Notes: generated by a model not told the origin, from the sequence alone. DNA of 33,141 bases from Chloroflexota bacterium (GCA_012729755.1 JAAYCN010000069.1:1-33141), one strand, 5' to 3'. Positions 1-8,672 are shown, counted from the stretch's first letter. A program made the numbers and translations.

Positions 1-38
1 TCTCGTTAAAATCAGTTTAATTAATTCCTTATTAATAA

Positions 39-107
39 GACTTCCGATTTAAGGAACTCATGACTTCCTTTTTTGGGAAGTCCAGACTTCCGCTTTTAGG
101 AAGTCTT
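39..107. repeat. Three tandem 23-bp hairpin units
   Basis: The heptamer GACTTCC starts at 39, 62 and 85, an exact 23-bp period. Each copy is followed by a 7-nt A/T-rich spacer and a complementary arm (GGAACTC in the first, degenerate unit; GGAAGTC in the second and third). Each unit can therefore fold into its own stem-loop. The surrounding 1-317 region is AT-rich, with no coding signal that I can support. Function is unknown: a repeat-protein binding array, an attenuator-like structure or a small repeat family are all possible. Confidence 0.8.
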
Positions 108-317
108 TGAAGATGTTAGCACTGTTTTTTTGAAAAATTTGATGCTGTTTTTGGGGGATTCATCACAATATAAAACACTACTTGCTAACCAAAAAGTTGA
201 TTTTTGTTGACCTCAGCAATGGTCTGAAGTATGATATAAAATATCAAACCACAGTTCGTAATGATCGAACGAACCAGAGTACTATAAACTCGTCAAAACG
301 ACTGGCTTAGAGGTCAG

Positions 318-404
318 GGGTTATGATTTCAGCTTTCTCCCTCATAACCCGGAGGTCAGTGGTTTACTCTGCTTCGCGAGTACAGGCAAATCCACTCCCC
401 GCTG
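318..404 (+). other. tRNA(CAT)-like 3'-half with T-loop insertion (site 1)
   Basis: CTCATAA (341-347), then CCCGGAGGTC, looks like the anticodon loop and variable region of a tRNA with a CAT anticodon. A T-arm-like stem AGTGG (358-362) / CCACT (392-396) follows. Its loop reads TT...CAAAT as in a normal T-loop, but 22 nt (365-386) are inserted between TT and CAAAT. The insert folds as TACTC (365-369) / GAGTA (378-382) and ends in CAGG. No matching 5' acceptor or D-arm is present. Instead GGGTTATGA (318-326) pairs with TCATAACCC (342-350). A second element with the same architecture lies at 18692-18755 on the minus strand. It may be a tRNA-derived relic or a structured RNA. Confidence 0.5.
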
Positions 405-408
405 TCTT

Positions 409-428
409 AAAAAAGGCCAGGGGCTTTT
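409..428 (-). terminator. Probable intrinsic terminator of lgt
   Basis: On the minus strand, just beyond the lgt stop, AAAAGCC-CCT-GGC is followed by C and a run of six T. This gives a short GC stem flanked by A and T tracts. It is the natural end of the long minus-strand gene run. The stem is short, so confidence is moderate. Confidence 0.55.
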
Positions 429-445
429 CTCGATCTCAAAACAGG

Positions 446-1411
446 TTATTTTCCCATCTTCTTCATGGCTTCGGTCATCTCAGCCAACTCAGGCCAGGGG
501 TCATTTATCATCGCCTTGGCAAGAAATTCGGTGTCCACAGATTCCGCGCTGCCCGGCGCTGCCATTCCCGAAACTTCAATGCCTTCCTTATCGATCAGCT
601 CATAATGACCGCTCTTCGGCGCCTTAATGAAGTGGCGATACAACATCCAGAGAAATGCCAAAACAGCAATGATGCCCATCACGGTCTGATTAATATTGAT
701 GTCATTGATCGGGGAAGGATCCAACCGCAGGAACTCCAGGAAAAAGCGGATAGTCGGATAAACAATCAAATACATGATGAAGATATCGCCCCTGTAAAGC
801 TTCTCACGCCATTTGCGCGCGGCGAACAACAGGAAGACACCGCCCAAAGCATTAAGTAGAAACTCATAGAGAAACAGTGGGTGGTAGCGTTCAACGTTTT
901 CAAAACCCCTGAGGCGGTGCACTGGATCGATCCTAATTGCCCAAGGCAAGTCAGAAGGTCCGCCGTAAAGCTCCTGGTTAACAAAGTTGCCCCAACGTCC
1001 AATCGCCTGCGCGAATAACAAACCTGGAGCGAGAAAATCAGCCCATTCCGCAAAGCTCTGTTTCGAGAAAATGGTATAAATGAGCAGCCCAATCACCCCC
1101 CCAATTACCCCACCAGGGATTCCCAAACCACCTTTCCAGGTTTTGAGGATCTCGATCGGATTGGATAGATAGAACTGTGTTGTGATGCCTTCTGCGGCAT
1201 TAGAAGCGGAGGGGGTAAAAACATGCCAAAGACGGGCTCCGATGATGCCCATAATCAACAGAATGGGCAGGATGTCCCACACTCGGTCTCCCTCACGGCC
1301 AAAATCTTTGGCGTTTTTAGAAGCCAACCAGGCTGCGAATAACGCCCCAGCCAAAATAATTAAAGCGTAAAACTTAATTGTTAATGGTCCAATTGTAATG
1401 CCATCGATCAT
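446..1411 (-). CDS. lgt: Prolipoprotein diacylglyceryl transferase
   Basis: Membrane enzyme that moves a diacylglyceryl group from phosphatidylglycerol to the lipobox cysteine of prolipoproteins, the first step of lipoprotein maturation. It is 321 aa with about seven hydrophobic segments. The Lgt signature GRWGNFVNQELYG is at residues 138-150, the GARLWH region at 58-63, the YHPLFLYE segment near 176-183 (equivalent to the HPTQLYE element), and a conserved arginine sits in IRFFLEFLR near 222. The C-terminal ~50 residues are an acidic/hydrophilic tail beyond the usual core. The ATG at 1411 overlaps the upstream gene's stop by 4 nt and has AGGAA about 8 nt upstream, so the two are translationally coupled. 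Its substrate class is present in the window: the 21.8 kb gene has a clear lipobox. Confidence 0.96.
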   Translation of the reverse strand: MIDGITIGPLTIKFYALIILAGALFAAWLASKNAKDFGREGDRVWDILPILLIMGIIGARLWHVFTPSASNAAEGITTQFYLSNPIEILKTWKGGLGIPGGVIGGVIGLLIYTIFSKQSFAEWADFLAPGLLFAQAIGRWGNFVNQELYGGPSDLPWAIRIDPVHRLRGFENVERYHPLFLYEFLLNALGGVFLLFAARKWREKLYRGDIFIMYLIVYPTIRFFLEFLRLDPSPINDININQTVMGIIAVLAFLWMLYRHFIKAPKSGHYELIDKEGIEVSGMAAPGSAESVDTEFLAKAMINDPWPELAEMTEAMKKMGK

Positions 1412-2034
1412 TTCAATGTTCCTTTTCCCTGCTTTGGTTTTGATTGTTTCCAGATTGAAACAATCCGTTGCAAGGCGGTAATGTTTGCCAGAATGGCAAT
1501 TATACCAACGGAATAGACTGGTTTGGCAATTAATAAACCCACAACTATCACGATCGCTCGTTCCACACGAGTCAGCAGACCAACTTTTCCGTTAAAACCC
1601 AATCCCTCAGCCCTGGCACGGGTATAAGACACCAACACCGAACCAGCCGCCGCTGCAAAGCATAACATCACTGCCAATAAGTTGTTGCGATTTGCGTAGA
1701 AAAAGGTCAAACCGCCTAAAAGCGCCAATTCCTCATACCGATCTGTCACCGAATCAAGAAAAGCGCCAAATTCCGAAGTCTCGCCTGCCATACGTGCCAT
1801 GGCACCATCCACCGCGTCAAAAGGAGCCAACACCATCACCAAAACACCCGCCAAAGTAAAGTGACCCTGGGCGATTAAAAACGCCGCGACTAACTGCCCA
1901 AGCAAACCAAACAGAGTGACATGGTTGGCCTTCAGTCCGATCGACAAAAAGAAGCGAGCCGCTGCGGCAATCGGCCGGTTAAACGTTTTGCGCATTTTCG
2001 CTTCAAAACTCAGATCTTGAACTGGTTCAGTCAT
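1408..2034 (-). CDS. CDP-alcohol phosphatidyltransferase (PIP-synthase-like)
   Basis: Integral membrane phospholipid synthase of 208 aa that couples a CDP-diacylglycerol-type donor to an alcohol acceptor. The full family motif DxxDGxxARx8GxxxDxxxD is present: D73, D76, G77, A80, R81, G90, D94, D98. The N-terminal ...KANHVTLFG... segment and the GAFLDSVTDR context resemble actinobacterial phosphatidylinositol-phosphate synthases more than PgsA or Pss. That subtype is my recollection of the family and has not been tested. About five to six hydrophobic helices follow. GGAG lies 6 nt before the ATG at 2034, the gap to ftsK is 3 nt, and the overlap with lgt is 4 nt, so it is an operon member. Confidence 0.88.
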   Translation of the reverse strand: MTEPVQDLSFEAKMRKTFNRPIAAAARFFLSIGLKANHVTLFGLLGQLVAAFLIAQGHFTLAGVLVMVLAPFDAVDGAMARMAGETSEFGAFLDSVTDRYEELALLGGLTFFYANRNNLLAVMLCFAAAAGSVLVSYTRARAEGLGFNGKVGLLTRVERAIVIVVGLLIAKPVYSVGIIAILANITALQRIVSIWKQSKPKQGKGTLK

Positions 2035-2037
2035 CCA

Positions 2038-4401
2038 TCACTCCGTTTCATCATCCAGATCATCGAGCAAAATCTCGCGCTCTTTTCCTCCGGTTTGCGC
2101 TGGCCCCAGAATCCCTCTGCCTTCCAGGGTGTCGATCAACCAGGCGGCTTTAGGATATCCGATCCGAAGTTGACGTTGGAAATATGACGCGCTGGCGCGC
2201 TGATCTTTTTTTAATAATTTAATCGCCTGTCTGATTAAACCTTCATCCCCGCTCATTTCAGCTTCAGCGACAATTGTCTCTTCCCATGGCGCTTGTTCTT
2301 TTGGCTCCGGTTCCGACTGGTTGAGCTTCTCTGGGAGTTCTGTCGCGTCAGCTTTGGTCTCTTGATCGCTTTCTTCGACCTTTACAGGCGCCTCAACAAC
2401 TGGCAATGGCGTCTCATTTGCAGGCCCATGTTCCTGCCACCACCGAATAATGCGCTGCAGTTCGTTGTCTGAGACCAAAACGCCCTGCGACCGTATAGGA
2501 ACGCCCACTTCGGGATGCAAAAAGAGCATATCTCCCTTGCCCAACAAAGTTTCAGCCCCCGGCGCGTCCAGAATCACCCTTGAATCAACCATTGAGGCGA
2601 CTGTGAAGGCAATGCGGGTGGGGAAGTTGGCCTTGATGACGCCTGTGACCACATCTGTTGACGGCCGCTGTGTCGCGACAATCAAGTGCATGCCGACCGC
2701 GCGGGCTTTCTGCGCCAACCTTACCAGCGCCGTTTGAGTCACTTCTGGAGCAGTCATCATCAGGTCAGCCAGCTCATCAATCAGAATGACAATTTTCGGC
2801 AGACCCGGTTTGCCGGCTTTTTCCATTTTTTCATTGTATGTATCCAGGTTGCGCGCGCGCACCATCTCGAGCATCTTATAACGATAATCCATCTCGCTCG
2901 TCGCCCAACGCAGCACTGAAATGATACGTTCAATATTCGTCTCCACCTGCCCCCACAGATGTGGCAGCCCGTTGAAGCGGTTCAATTCAACCATCTTTGG
3001 GTCGATCATCACCAGTTTCAGCTCATCCGGACGGTTATTCATCACCAGGCAGGTCGTAATCGCCGCGATGCAGATTGATTTGCCAGAATTCGTCGTACCG
3101 GCAATCAGCAGGTGAGGCATGGTTGCCAGATCTGAAATCACCGGTTGACCGGAGACATCCCTGCCTAAGGGTACGGTCAGCTTTGATTTTGATTTTATAA
3201 AGGCCGCTGACTCAAGCATCGGCCTCAGCCGCACCACAGCATGTGTCGCGTTGGGAACCTCGACACCGACATATGACTCTCCGGGCACAGGCGCTTCAAT
3301 ACGCAAGCGTTCAGCCTTCAAGGCCAAAGCCAAATCCCTGTTCAGCGCCGAAATTTGCGAGATGCGCACTTTTTGTTTTTCGTGGCCATTGCCGCCCTTG
3401 TCGATATAACCCGGCTCGACCGCAAACTGAGTGACCGTTGGGCCAACCCGATACCCCACCACCTTGGCGGGGATGCCAAACTCAGCCAATGTTTTCTCGA
3501 TCAAACCAGCGTTCATATTGATCGTACCCTGATTAGCTGCGATAGCCAGCTCCTGATCCAGAAGCGTCAAAGGCGGCAATTCTGTCGGTCGCTTGATCAA
3601 AACATTGTCTTTTCCAACCTTGCGTTCATTCAGGTTCCCAAACAATCCCAATTGCCCCGCAGGAGCAGGTTCTTTGACTGGTTTCTTTTGAGGTGGTGTT
3701 TTTGTCGGCACTTTTATTTTTTCGGCAACCGGTGCGGCTGCGTCTGTTTCAATTGTTGGCAGGAGGACTTCCTGAGCGGTTGCTGGACTCGTGCGCTCAT
3801 CTGTTTCCATTTCCGACATGCCGGCTTGAAGCTTCGCCCAGCGTTCCAATCCACCCAACCAATCAAACCCTGCCAAAACGAAAATCAGCGTCAGCAAAGA
3901 AAAGATTAATCCGGTCGGCAGCCAGCCCAAAATACTCTGCAGGGGATGCGCCAACCCCCATCCCACCAGCCCGGCAAAACTCTGGTAAGTGCGCACGTGT
4001 TCAACCATATCACCCGAGAAAGCCGATATAGCGGCAAGAAGCGTGAAGAAAGCTAACTCCAGCATCACCACGCGGCCAATTGACATACGCCGCGCCTGAC
4101 CTTTCCGCCAAAGCAATCCCAACAGGCCTACCGCGATCAGAATCAAAGGCAAGATAAAACGCCCATAACCAAACAAACGGTCAAGATTCCTGACAACGCT
4201 ATCCACTAAGCTGCCTTTGGAGAGTTTCAATACGCCTGAAAAGAGGATCAACCCGCCAGCCATCAACACGACACTGAAAATATCCCAGCCAAAGCGCTCA
4301 AGACTTTCATTCCAGCTGTGCCGCTCAACGCCAACTTTACCATTAGCCTCAGTCGCGGTCGGCGGAGTTGTTGTTTTTGGTTTCGGTTCAGGACGTATCA
4401 C
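2038..4401 (-). CDS. ftsK: DNA translocase FtsK/SpoIIIE
   Basis: Septal DNA pump of 787 aa that moves chromosomal DNA during division. The N-terminus has about four membrane helices (roughly residues 38-190), followed by a charged/proline-rich linker (about 190-270), an alpha/beta motor, and a C-terminal winged-helix gamma domain (about 715-775, with SASYFQRQLRIGYPKAAWLI). Walker A is GTTNSGKS near 432-440, and Walker B ILIDELADLM is near 540. The start is GTG at 4401, with GGAG 7 nt upstream. Length and domain order match SpoIIIE-type proteins. It leads a tight three-gene group with the phosphatidyltransferase and lgt. Confidence 0.96.
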   Translation of the reverse strand: MIRPEPKPKTTTPPTATEANGKVGVERHSWNESLERFGWDIFSVVLMAGGLILFSGVLKLSKGSLVDSVVRNLDRLFGYGRFILPLILIAVGLLGLLWRKGQARRMSIGRVVMLELAFFTLLAAISAFSGDMVEHVRTYQSFAGLVGWGLAHPLQSILGWLPTGLIFSLLTLIFVLAGFDWLGGLERWAKLQAGMSEMETDERTSPATAQEVLLPTIETDAAAPVAEKIKVPTKTPPQKKPVKEPAPAGQLGLFGNLNERKVGKDNVLIKRPTELPPLTLLDQELAIAANQGTINMNAGLIEKTLAEFGIPAKVVGYRVGPTVTQFAVEPGYIDKGGNGHEKQKVRISQISALNRDLALALKAERLRIEAPVPGESYVGVEVPNATHAVVRLRPMLESAAFIKSKSKLTVPLGRDVSGQPVISDLATMPHLLIAGTTNSGKSICIAAITTCLVMNNRPDELKLVMIDPKMVELNRFNGLPHLWGQVETNIERIISVLRWATSEMDYRYKMLEMVRARNLDTYNEKMEKAGKPGLPKIVILIDELADLMMTAPEVTQTALVRLAQKARAVGMHLIVATQRPSTDVVTGVIKANFPTRIAFTVASMVDSRVILDAPGAETLLGKGDMLFLHPEVGVPIRSQGVLVSDNELQRIIRWWQEHGPANETPLPVVEAPVKVEESDQETKADATELPEKLNQSEPEPKEQAPWEETIVAEAEMSGDEGLIRQAIKLLKKDQRASASYFQRQLRIGYPKAAWLIDTLEGRGILGPAQTGGKEREILLDDLDDETE

Positions 4402-4484
4402 TTACAGGCTCCATTAAATACAATAATTAGTTAACGCATTGCACCAATCGTGCCAGACAGTCCAAAATGTGATCTTAAAAGAAC

Positions 4485-6407
4485 TTATTTGGGAACAGTT
4501 TCACTCGATGATGAAGTCAATTCAGCTTCCATCTGCTGAATGATTACTGCGATGTTTTCAAGAGCGACGCGCTGCTTGCGGTAGAGATCCGCCTCAGAAA
4601 CGGATAGTTTTCGGGCGACTTCACGCACCTTTTTGCCCTGCAAAAATTTCATTTCGAGAATGTTATATAGCAGCCAATCGCCAGTAAATTTGCGATCCCC
4701 CGCCGGCCTGGTGCGCTCAATGGCAGTCTTCAGCACGCTTCTCAAGCCAGTAGCCTGATTTCCGTCATGCGCTTCACTCTCGACCTTAACCACGTCGAGA
4801 TTTAAAAGGGGGTTATTAGTCAATTTAGGACCGCCCCAATAATGCGTCAGGGCATCTTTAACCGCGTCAGTCATTCGCGGGTCAACCTCAGTTTTACGGG
4901 GCTGGAAAATCTTATCAGCGGTGTAGCTGGACTGAGCGCGTAACTTCTGAATGTAATCGACTTCACTTTGAATCGCTGAAATTGAGTCAATGGCCTGTTT
5001 TTGCAGCAAGCGATCTTTGATAGCTGTCGATGCTCTTTCAACAAGCACTTGAACAGCCTCCACCTGCTCCACGTCTAAAACCTTTTCGGGAATCGCCGGG
5101 AAACCGCACAACCCCACCAGAATCGAATGACCATTTTCAAGATGCACCTGCAGCGGAATGATTTTGGTCGTATCCCAATCGATGAAGCCGTTCTCGTCAG
5201 GCGCCGAATTGCGCACTCGCTCTGTTAAGTCAGCATCCAAAGGCAGGTTGTCCAACACCTGTTTCTTTCCGGCATGCACCAGGTAGTCAACCTCACCGTC
5301 AGCTAACACCGCGATAAAAGTGCCGCTGGTCTGAATGCGGTCGCAGATTGACGAGGCGATAGTCTCGAGAAACTGATTTAAGTCCTTGCGGGTCAACATT
5401 CGATTTTCAAGGTCGCGGATGATCGAAAGGTCCTCCCTGTCATCGCCAAAGAACAGCATCTTCTCGATAGTTGGCGCAAACAGCGTAATGGCATATTCCA
5501 GCGCCAGGATCGAGCCAATCATCACTATCGGCACATAAGGGCTATAAGGATTGCCAAATGTCTCACCATAGCGACGCACGACGGTCGTCAGGCTTAACAC
5601 GATGCCCGCGGACAAAGGCCCGCGCAACAGCCAACGGAAGAGCCTGCTCTTGACCGCCCGATCGGTCCAGGTCACACCAAAAAACGAGACGACATAAGCC
5701 ATCAAAATGATGAAGAAATCTGTTGCCATGGCGCCAACGATCGACAGCAGCCAATACAAGTCGGGATTGCGCGCGAAGAATGAGCTGCCATGGAACATGA
5801 AAATGATCGCCACGATGGCTGGCACCGCCGCGCCGGCAAACAAATACATCAAACGTCGGCCAGACGTGGTCGTCGTGCTGCTCAGAATCACTCGCCCCAG
5901 GTTATAACTGGACATCAGCATCACCAGAATGTAATAAATGCCGAAGAATAATGTCACCTGTGTTCTCTGCAGATAAGGCATCGGAGTTGGTTTGGCTGCC
6001 AACTTGCCGACTGTGATTCCAAAGAATATAAGGATGGCCAGGATAATTGAAATCACAAAAACGATCACTACCGTTCTGCTGCGGCGGCCGCGGCTTGGCC
6101 GGCCAGTCAGTGTAAGCAAAGCGTGCGAGAAATACAGATAGACCGCCGGCAGCATTACCAAAGCGACCCATTTTATCTGTAGCCAAAACTGCCTTGCGCC
6201 AGGGTCTTCAGTGACATTGGCGATAGTCTCACAGGTGTAAATAGCCGTAACACAAAACAGGATTAAGGTAAAAGCCCTCGCCATCGTATCCCGAAAGTTA
6301 AAACCGAAGGCATACATCATCAGCGCGATAGCCGTGATCGCCACTCCCGCGGTCAGAATCTGGTTGATCGTCTCAAGGATATTGCTGATGTTAATCACCA
6401 GGGACAT
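4485..6407 (-). CDS. Multi-TM sensor-like protein with GAF-like and helix-turn-helix-like regions
   Basis: No named family is recognised with certainty. About nine hydrophobic segments fill residues 15-320, resembling the N-terminal 7TM/receiver region of Chloroflexota histidine kinases. A soluble region of about 330-480 has the look of a GAF domain (LENRMLTRKDLNQFLETIASSICDRI... leading into beta strands). A linker follows, then a C-terminal basic helical segment GKKVREVARKLSVSEADLYRKQ, which resembles a sigma-region-4/HTH element. No H-box, N-box or GGDEF catalytic motif is visible, so it is not a standard kinase or cyclase. I prefer ATG 6407 to GTG 6419 because GGAG lies 6 nt before the ATG. 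The upstream acetyltransferase gene ends 14 nt away, so they are probably co-transcribed. Confidence 0.72.
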   Translation of the reverse strand: MSLVINISNILETINQILTAGVAITAIALMMYAFGFNFRDTMARAFTLILFCVTAIYTCETIANVTEDPGARQFWLQIKWVALVMLPAVYLYFSHALLTLTGRPSRGRRSRTVVIVFVISIILAILIFFGITVGKLAAKPTPMPYLQRTQVTLFFGIYYILVMLMSSYNLGRVILSSTTTTSGRRLMYLFAGAAVPAIVAIIFMFHGSSFFARNPDLYWLLSIVGAMATDFFIILMAYVVSFFGVTWTDRAVKSRLFRWLLRGPLSAGIVLSLTTVVRRYGETFGNPYSPYVPIVMIGSILALEYAITLFAPTIEKMLFFGDDREDLSIIRDLENRMLTRKDLNQFLETIASSICDRIQTSGTFIAVLADGEVDYLVHAGKKQVLDNLPLDADLTERVRNSAPDENGFIDWDTTKIIPLQVHLENGHSILVGLCGFPAIPEKVLDVEQVEAVQVLVERASTAIKDRLLQKQAIDSISAIQSEVDYIQKLRAQSSYTADKIFQPRKTEVDPRMTDAVKDALTHYWGGPKLTNNPLLNLDVVKVESEAHDGNQATGLRSVLKTAIERTRPAGDRKFTGDWLLYNILEMKFLQGKKVREVARKLSVSEADLYRKQRVALENIAVIIQQMEAELTSSSSETVPK

Positions 6408-6421
6408 TCCACACTCCACTC

Positions 6422-6961
6422 TTATCCTAGCCGTTTTTCAAAGAATAAGGCCGTATCCCCATTAGGAAAGAACCGGTCCATATAACCACACAGCTCAAAC
6501 CCAAGTTTCTTAACCAGGCTGATAGCCGGATCATTGCGCATCTGCAGCTCAATCAGCAGTCTGTTCAATTTCCGTTCCCGCGCCCAGGCTTCGCAAGCCG
6601 CCAACATGCTGGTGGCAATGCCTTTACGCCTTAAATTCTTCTCTACAACCAGATCGCAAATCCGCGCTGTTTTCGGAAGGCTGTTGCTCTCAAGAGAGAT
6701 GTAAGCTACAGGCTCATCAATCAGGCAGCCGACATAAATCGTCTCCGATTTAGCCCATGATTTTAGCAAAGCCTCCTCGTCCTTTGGATAAGTCACTGAC
6801 ACCGTACGGGGTAATTTGACCCGTTGGATTGTGCTGGTCTGACTCTGTTTGTCTTGACTAACCTCCATTTTATAGGCGTAACTGCCATCAGAATAGTGGT
6901 CAAAATTTATCATTTTTTCAAGGTCTGCCTGTTTCGCGTATCTGATTTGAAGTTTTGCCAT
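6422..6961 (-). CDS. GNAT-family N-acetyltransferase
   Basis: Cytosolic acetyl-CoA-dependent N-acetyltransferase of 179 aa; the substrate is unknown. The acetyl-CoA pyrophosphate loop is visible as LRRKGIATSMLAACE (motif A, roughly residues 115-130). It is followed by NRLLIELQMRNDPAISLVKKLGFELCGY, the usual motif B with the KLGF ending. The ATG at 6961 is chosen because GAGGAA, at the very end of the upstream reading frame, is a well-spaced ribosome site. The longer frame to 6997 would overlap the upstream gene by 29 nt. Its place between a membrane protein and a sensor-like gene does not reveal the substrate. Confidence 0.85.
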   Translation of the reverse strand: MAKLQIRYAKQADLEKMINFDHYSDGSYAYKMEVSQDKQSQTSTIQRVKLPRTVSVTYPKDEEALLKSWAKSETIYVGCLIDEPVAYISLESNSLPKTARICDLVVEKNLRRKGIATSMLAACEAWARERKLNRLLIELQMRNDPAISLVKKLGFELCGYMDRFFPNGDTALFFEKRLG

Positions 6962-6968
6962 CTGTATC

Positions 6969-7664
6969 TTATTCCTCGGCGAGCACGTGCACGACAATCA
7001 CGCATGCCCCACTTTCTTTTCCATCATTATCAAGCGCTACCAATCGCAACATGTACGGCCCGGGGGTCAGATCATTGGTATACCAGAATCCCAGACTTTC
7101 TTTGAGGCGCGTCATGCTCCCTGCCGCGATCGTCTGCCAATCAGGCTCACCCATCGTTGAATAATCATAATAATACGAACCTAAATTAGGCATATTGACA
7201 GACCCGACAATTTCCACCACACCGCTTACTTCAGCATCATGCTCAGGTGAATTAATCGCCAACACTTCCGCCTCACATTGACTCTCCAGACCATCAATCT
7301 GCGCCTGTGGAAAAGGCGTCGGCGTCTTGGTCGCGTTCTCAGGAATGAACGTTGGGTCAAGCGTTGGCGTTACGGTCGTTGTCGCATCGGGCGTTGGGGT
7401 GGCGAAGCTGGCCTGTTCGATGATCGGAGGCGCCAAAAAGGTGGCAATAGAGAATTCCGCCAATGTCAGCAGACCCACAAGCCCCAACACCGAAATAGCG
7501 GCTGTCACCCTGCGCCGCGCTGCTTCTCGTTCAAGCCCAAAGATGGCGGTCCGACGTTCTTCGAGGCCTATGATCAACCTGCGCAGATAGACGATCCCCA
7601 CAACCACCATGATCAGGTAAATCGGCACTTCGAGACTGGCCAAAAACTTGATTACCAGTTCCAT
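6969..7664 (-). CDS. Membrane-anchored Ig-like domain protein, function unknown
   Basis: A 231-aa protein with a membrane helix near residues 13-28, a basic cytoplasmic stretch, and a second helix near 55-76. A threonine/proline-rich linker follows (about 88-120, repeated TPT/TPTP), then a soluble domain (about 130-228). That domain begins with INSPEHDAEVSGVVEIVGSV and ends with a beta-rich LRLVALDNDGKESGACVIVV, which suggests an Ig/PKD-like fold outside the cell. TP-rich linkers of this kind are common in Anaerolineae surface proteins. GGGAG/GAAGG lie before the ATG. It sits 32 nt after the purine nucleoside phosphorylase gene and 7 nt before the GNAT start. No enzymatic motif is seen. Confidence 0.7.
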   Translation of the reverse strand: MELVIKFLASLEVPIYLIMVVVGIVYLRRLIIGLEERRTAIFGLEREAARRRVTAAISVLGLVGLLTLAEFSIATFLAPPIIEQASFATPTPDATTTVTPTLDPTFIPENATKTPTPFPQAQIDGLESQCEAEVLAINSPEHDAEVSGVVEIVGSVNMPNLGSYYYDYSTMGEPDWQTIAAGSMTRLKESLGFWYTNDLTPGPYMLRLVALDNDGKESGACVIVVHVLAEE

Positions 7665-7696
7665 TCAGCTAAACCTTCAACTGCTCCCAAAGCCGA

Positions 7697-8533
7697 TTAG
7701 AGATTAGCGAGCACGCCCTTAACCAGTTTGGTCAGCTTTGGCACGATTTTTAAACCGGCTTCAAGCACCTCTTCATGCGAAGCGGCATTATCTCCATTTG
7801 GGGCGATCGTGTTGGTGATCCCCGAAATTCCCAACACGCGCATGCCCCCATGCCTGGCCACGATCGTTTCCGGCGCCGTGGACATGCCAACCGCATCTCC
7901 ACCAATCATGCGAATATAGCGGCAATCCGCGGGGGTCTCAAAATAGGGCCCGGAAATGCAGGCGTAAATGCCTTCCCTGATCCCAAGACCTTCCTGATCG
8001 CTGATTTTTCGTGCCAGCGCCAGCAATTCGAGGTCATAAATCTGGCTCATGTCTGGGAAGCGCGGGCCGAATTCATCCAAATTTGGCCCCACCAATGGGT
8101 TTTGCCCAGCCATCGGCAGCAAGTTGAGCTGATCAGTGATCAGCATCAAATCGCCAGCCTTAAAGTTAACGTTCAAGCCTCCGGAGGCATTGGTGATGAT
8201 CAATATTTTGATGCCCAAACGCTGCATCACGCGAACAGGCAAGCCCAGTTTGTTCACTGGATGCCCTTCATAAAAATGGGAGCGCCCCTGCAAAACTAAT
8301 ACGTTCTTTCCCTGCAGCTTGCCGATAACAAGCCGGCCTTTGTGGCCAAGGACTGTCGAAACCGGCCAATTGGGGATCTGGTCGGTCGGAATGATTACCG
8401 GGTTTTCAACCGCGTCGGCCAAGTCGCCCAGGCCAGAACCTAAGATTAGTGCAATTTCAGGGATAACATTTATTCTCGATTTTACAAACGTGGCAGCGGC
8501 GTCAATTTGCTGCATGGTGATGAAATCAGTCAT
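7697..8533 (-). CDS. punA: Purine nucleoside phosphorylase (class I, trimeric type)
   Basis: Cleaves (deoxy)inosine/guanosine with phosphate to the base and (deoxy)ribose-1-phosphate in purine salvage. It is 278 aa. Family motifs are clear: LGSGLGDLAD near the N-terminus (phosphate loop), GRSHFYEGH, ITNASGGLN, GPYFETPAD with the base-binding glutamate, GMST, and GISGITNTIAP with the asparagine typical of 6-oxopurine enzymes. That asparagine argues against methylthioadenosine phosphorylase. ATG 8533 is chosen over TTG 8548 because GAGGAA lies 5 nt upstream. It heads the minus-strand run, with a TATAAT-like -10 at 8563-8568. Confidence 0.93.
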   Translation of the reverse strand: MTDFITMQQIDAAATFVKSRINVIPEIALILGSGLGDLADAVENPVIIPTDQIPNWPVSTVLGHKGRLVIGKLQGKNVLVLQGRSHFYEGHPVNKLGLPVRVMQRLGIKILIITNASGGLNVNFKAGDLMLITDQLNLLPMAGQNPLVGPNLDEFGPRFPDMSQIYDLELLALARKISDQEGLGIREGIYACISGPYFETPADCRYIRMIGGDAVGMSTAPETIVARHGGMRVLGISGITNTIAPNGDNAASHEEVLEAGLKIVPKLTKLVKGVLANL

Positions 8534-8562
8534 GGCATTTCCTCTCAATAATTGTTGATGCG

Positions 8563-8568
8563 ATTATA
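8563..8568 (-). promoter_or_regulatory. -10 box for the purine phosphorylase gene
   Basis: TATAAT on the minus strand, about 30 nt upstream of ATG 8533. No convincing -35 hexamer is seen at 16-18 nt. It lies in the 139-bp divergent gap with galM. Confidence 0.45.
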
Positions 8569-8672
8569 TCATCCCATATTTCCTGCTCCCGGGTTGACCG
8601 CCAGCAATGAATCAAAAATGCCCATAACTCGAACTTGAAGATTACAATTAACTCTCAGGATAAACCATCAGC

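Noticed and set aside
39-107. CRISPR array
   Set aside because: Repeats are 23 bp with no unique spacers, only three units, and no cas genes nearby.
318-404. Intact tRNA with a spliceable intron joined by the RtcB of this window
   Set aside because: No 5' half or acceptor partner is present at either site, and bacteria lack the splicing endonuclease; the presence of rtcB nearby is not evidence of a link.
323-859. 178-aa plus-strand frame across the lgt end
   Set aside because: It runs antisense through lgt, has no family motif or ribosome site, and its start lies in the tRNA-like element.
3355-3909. 184-aa plus-strand frame inside ftsK
   Set aside because: Antisense to the FtsK linker and motor region; no motif, no upstream signals.
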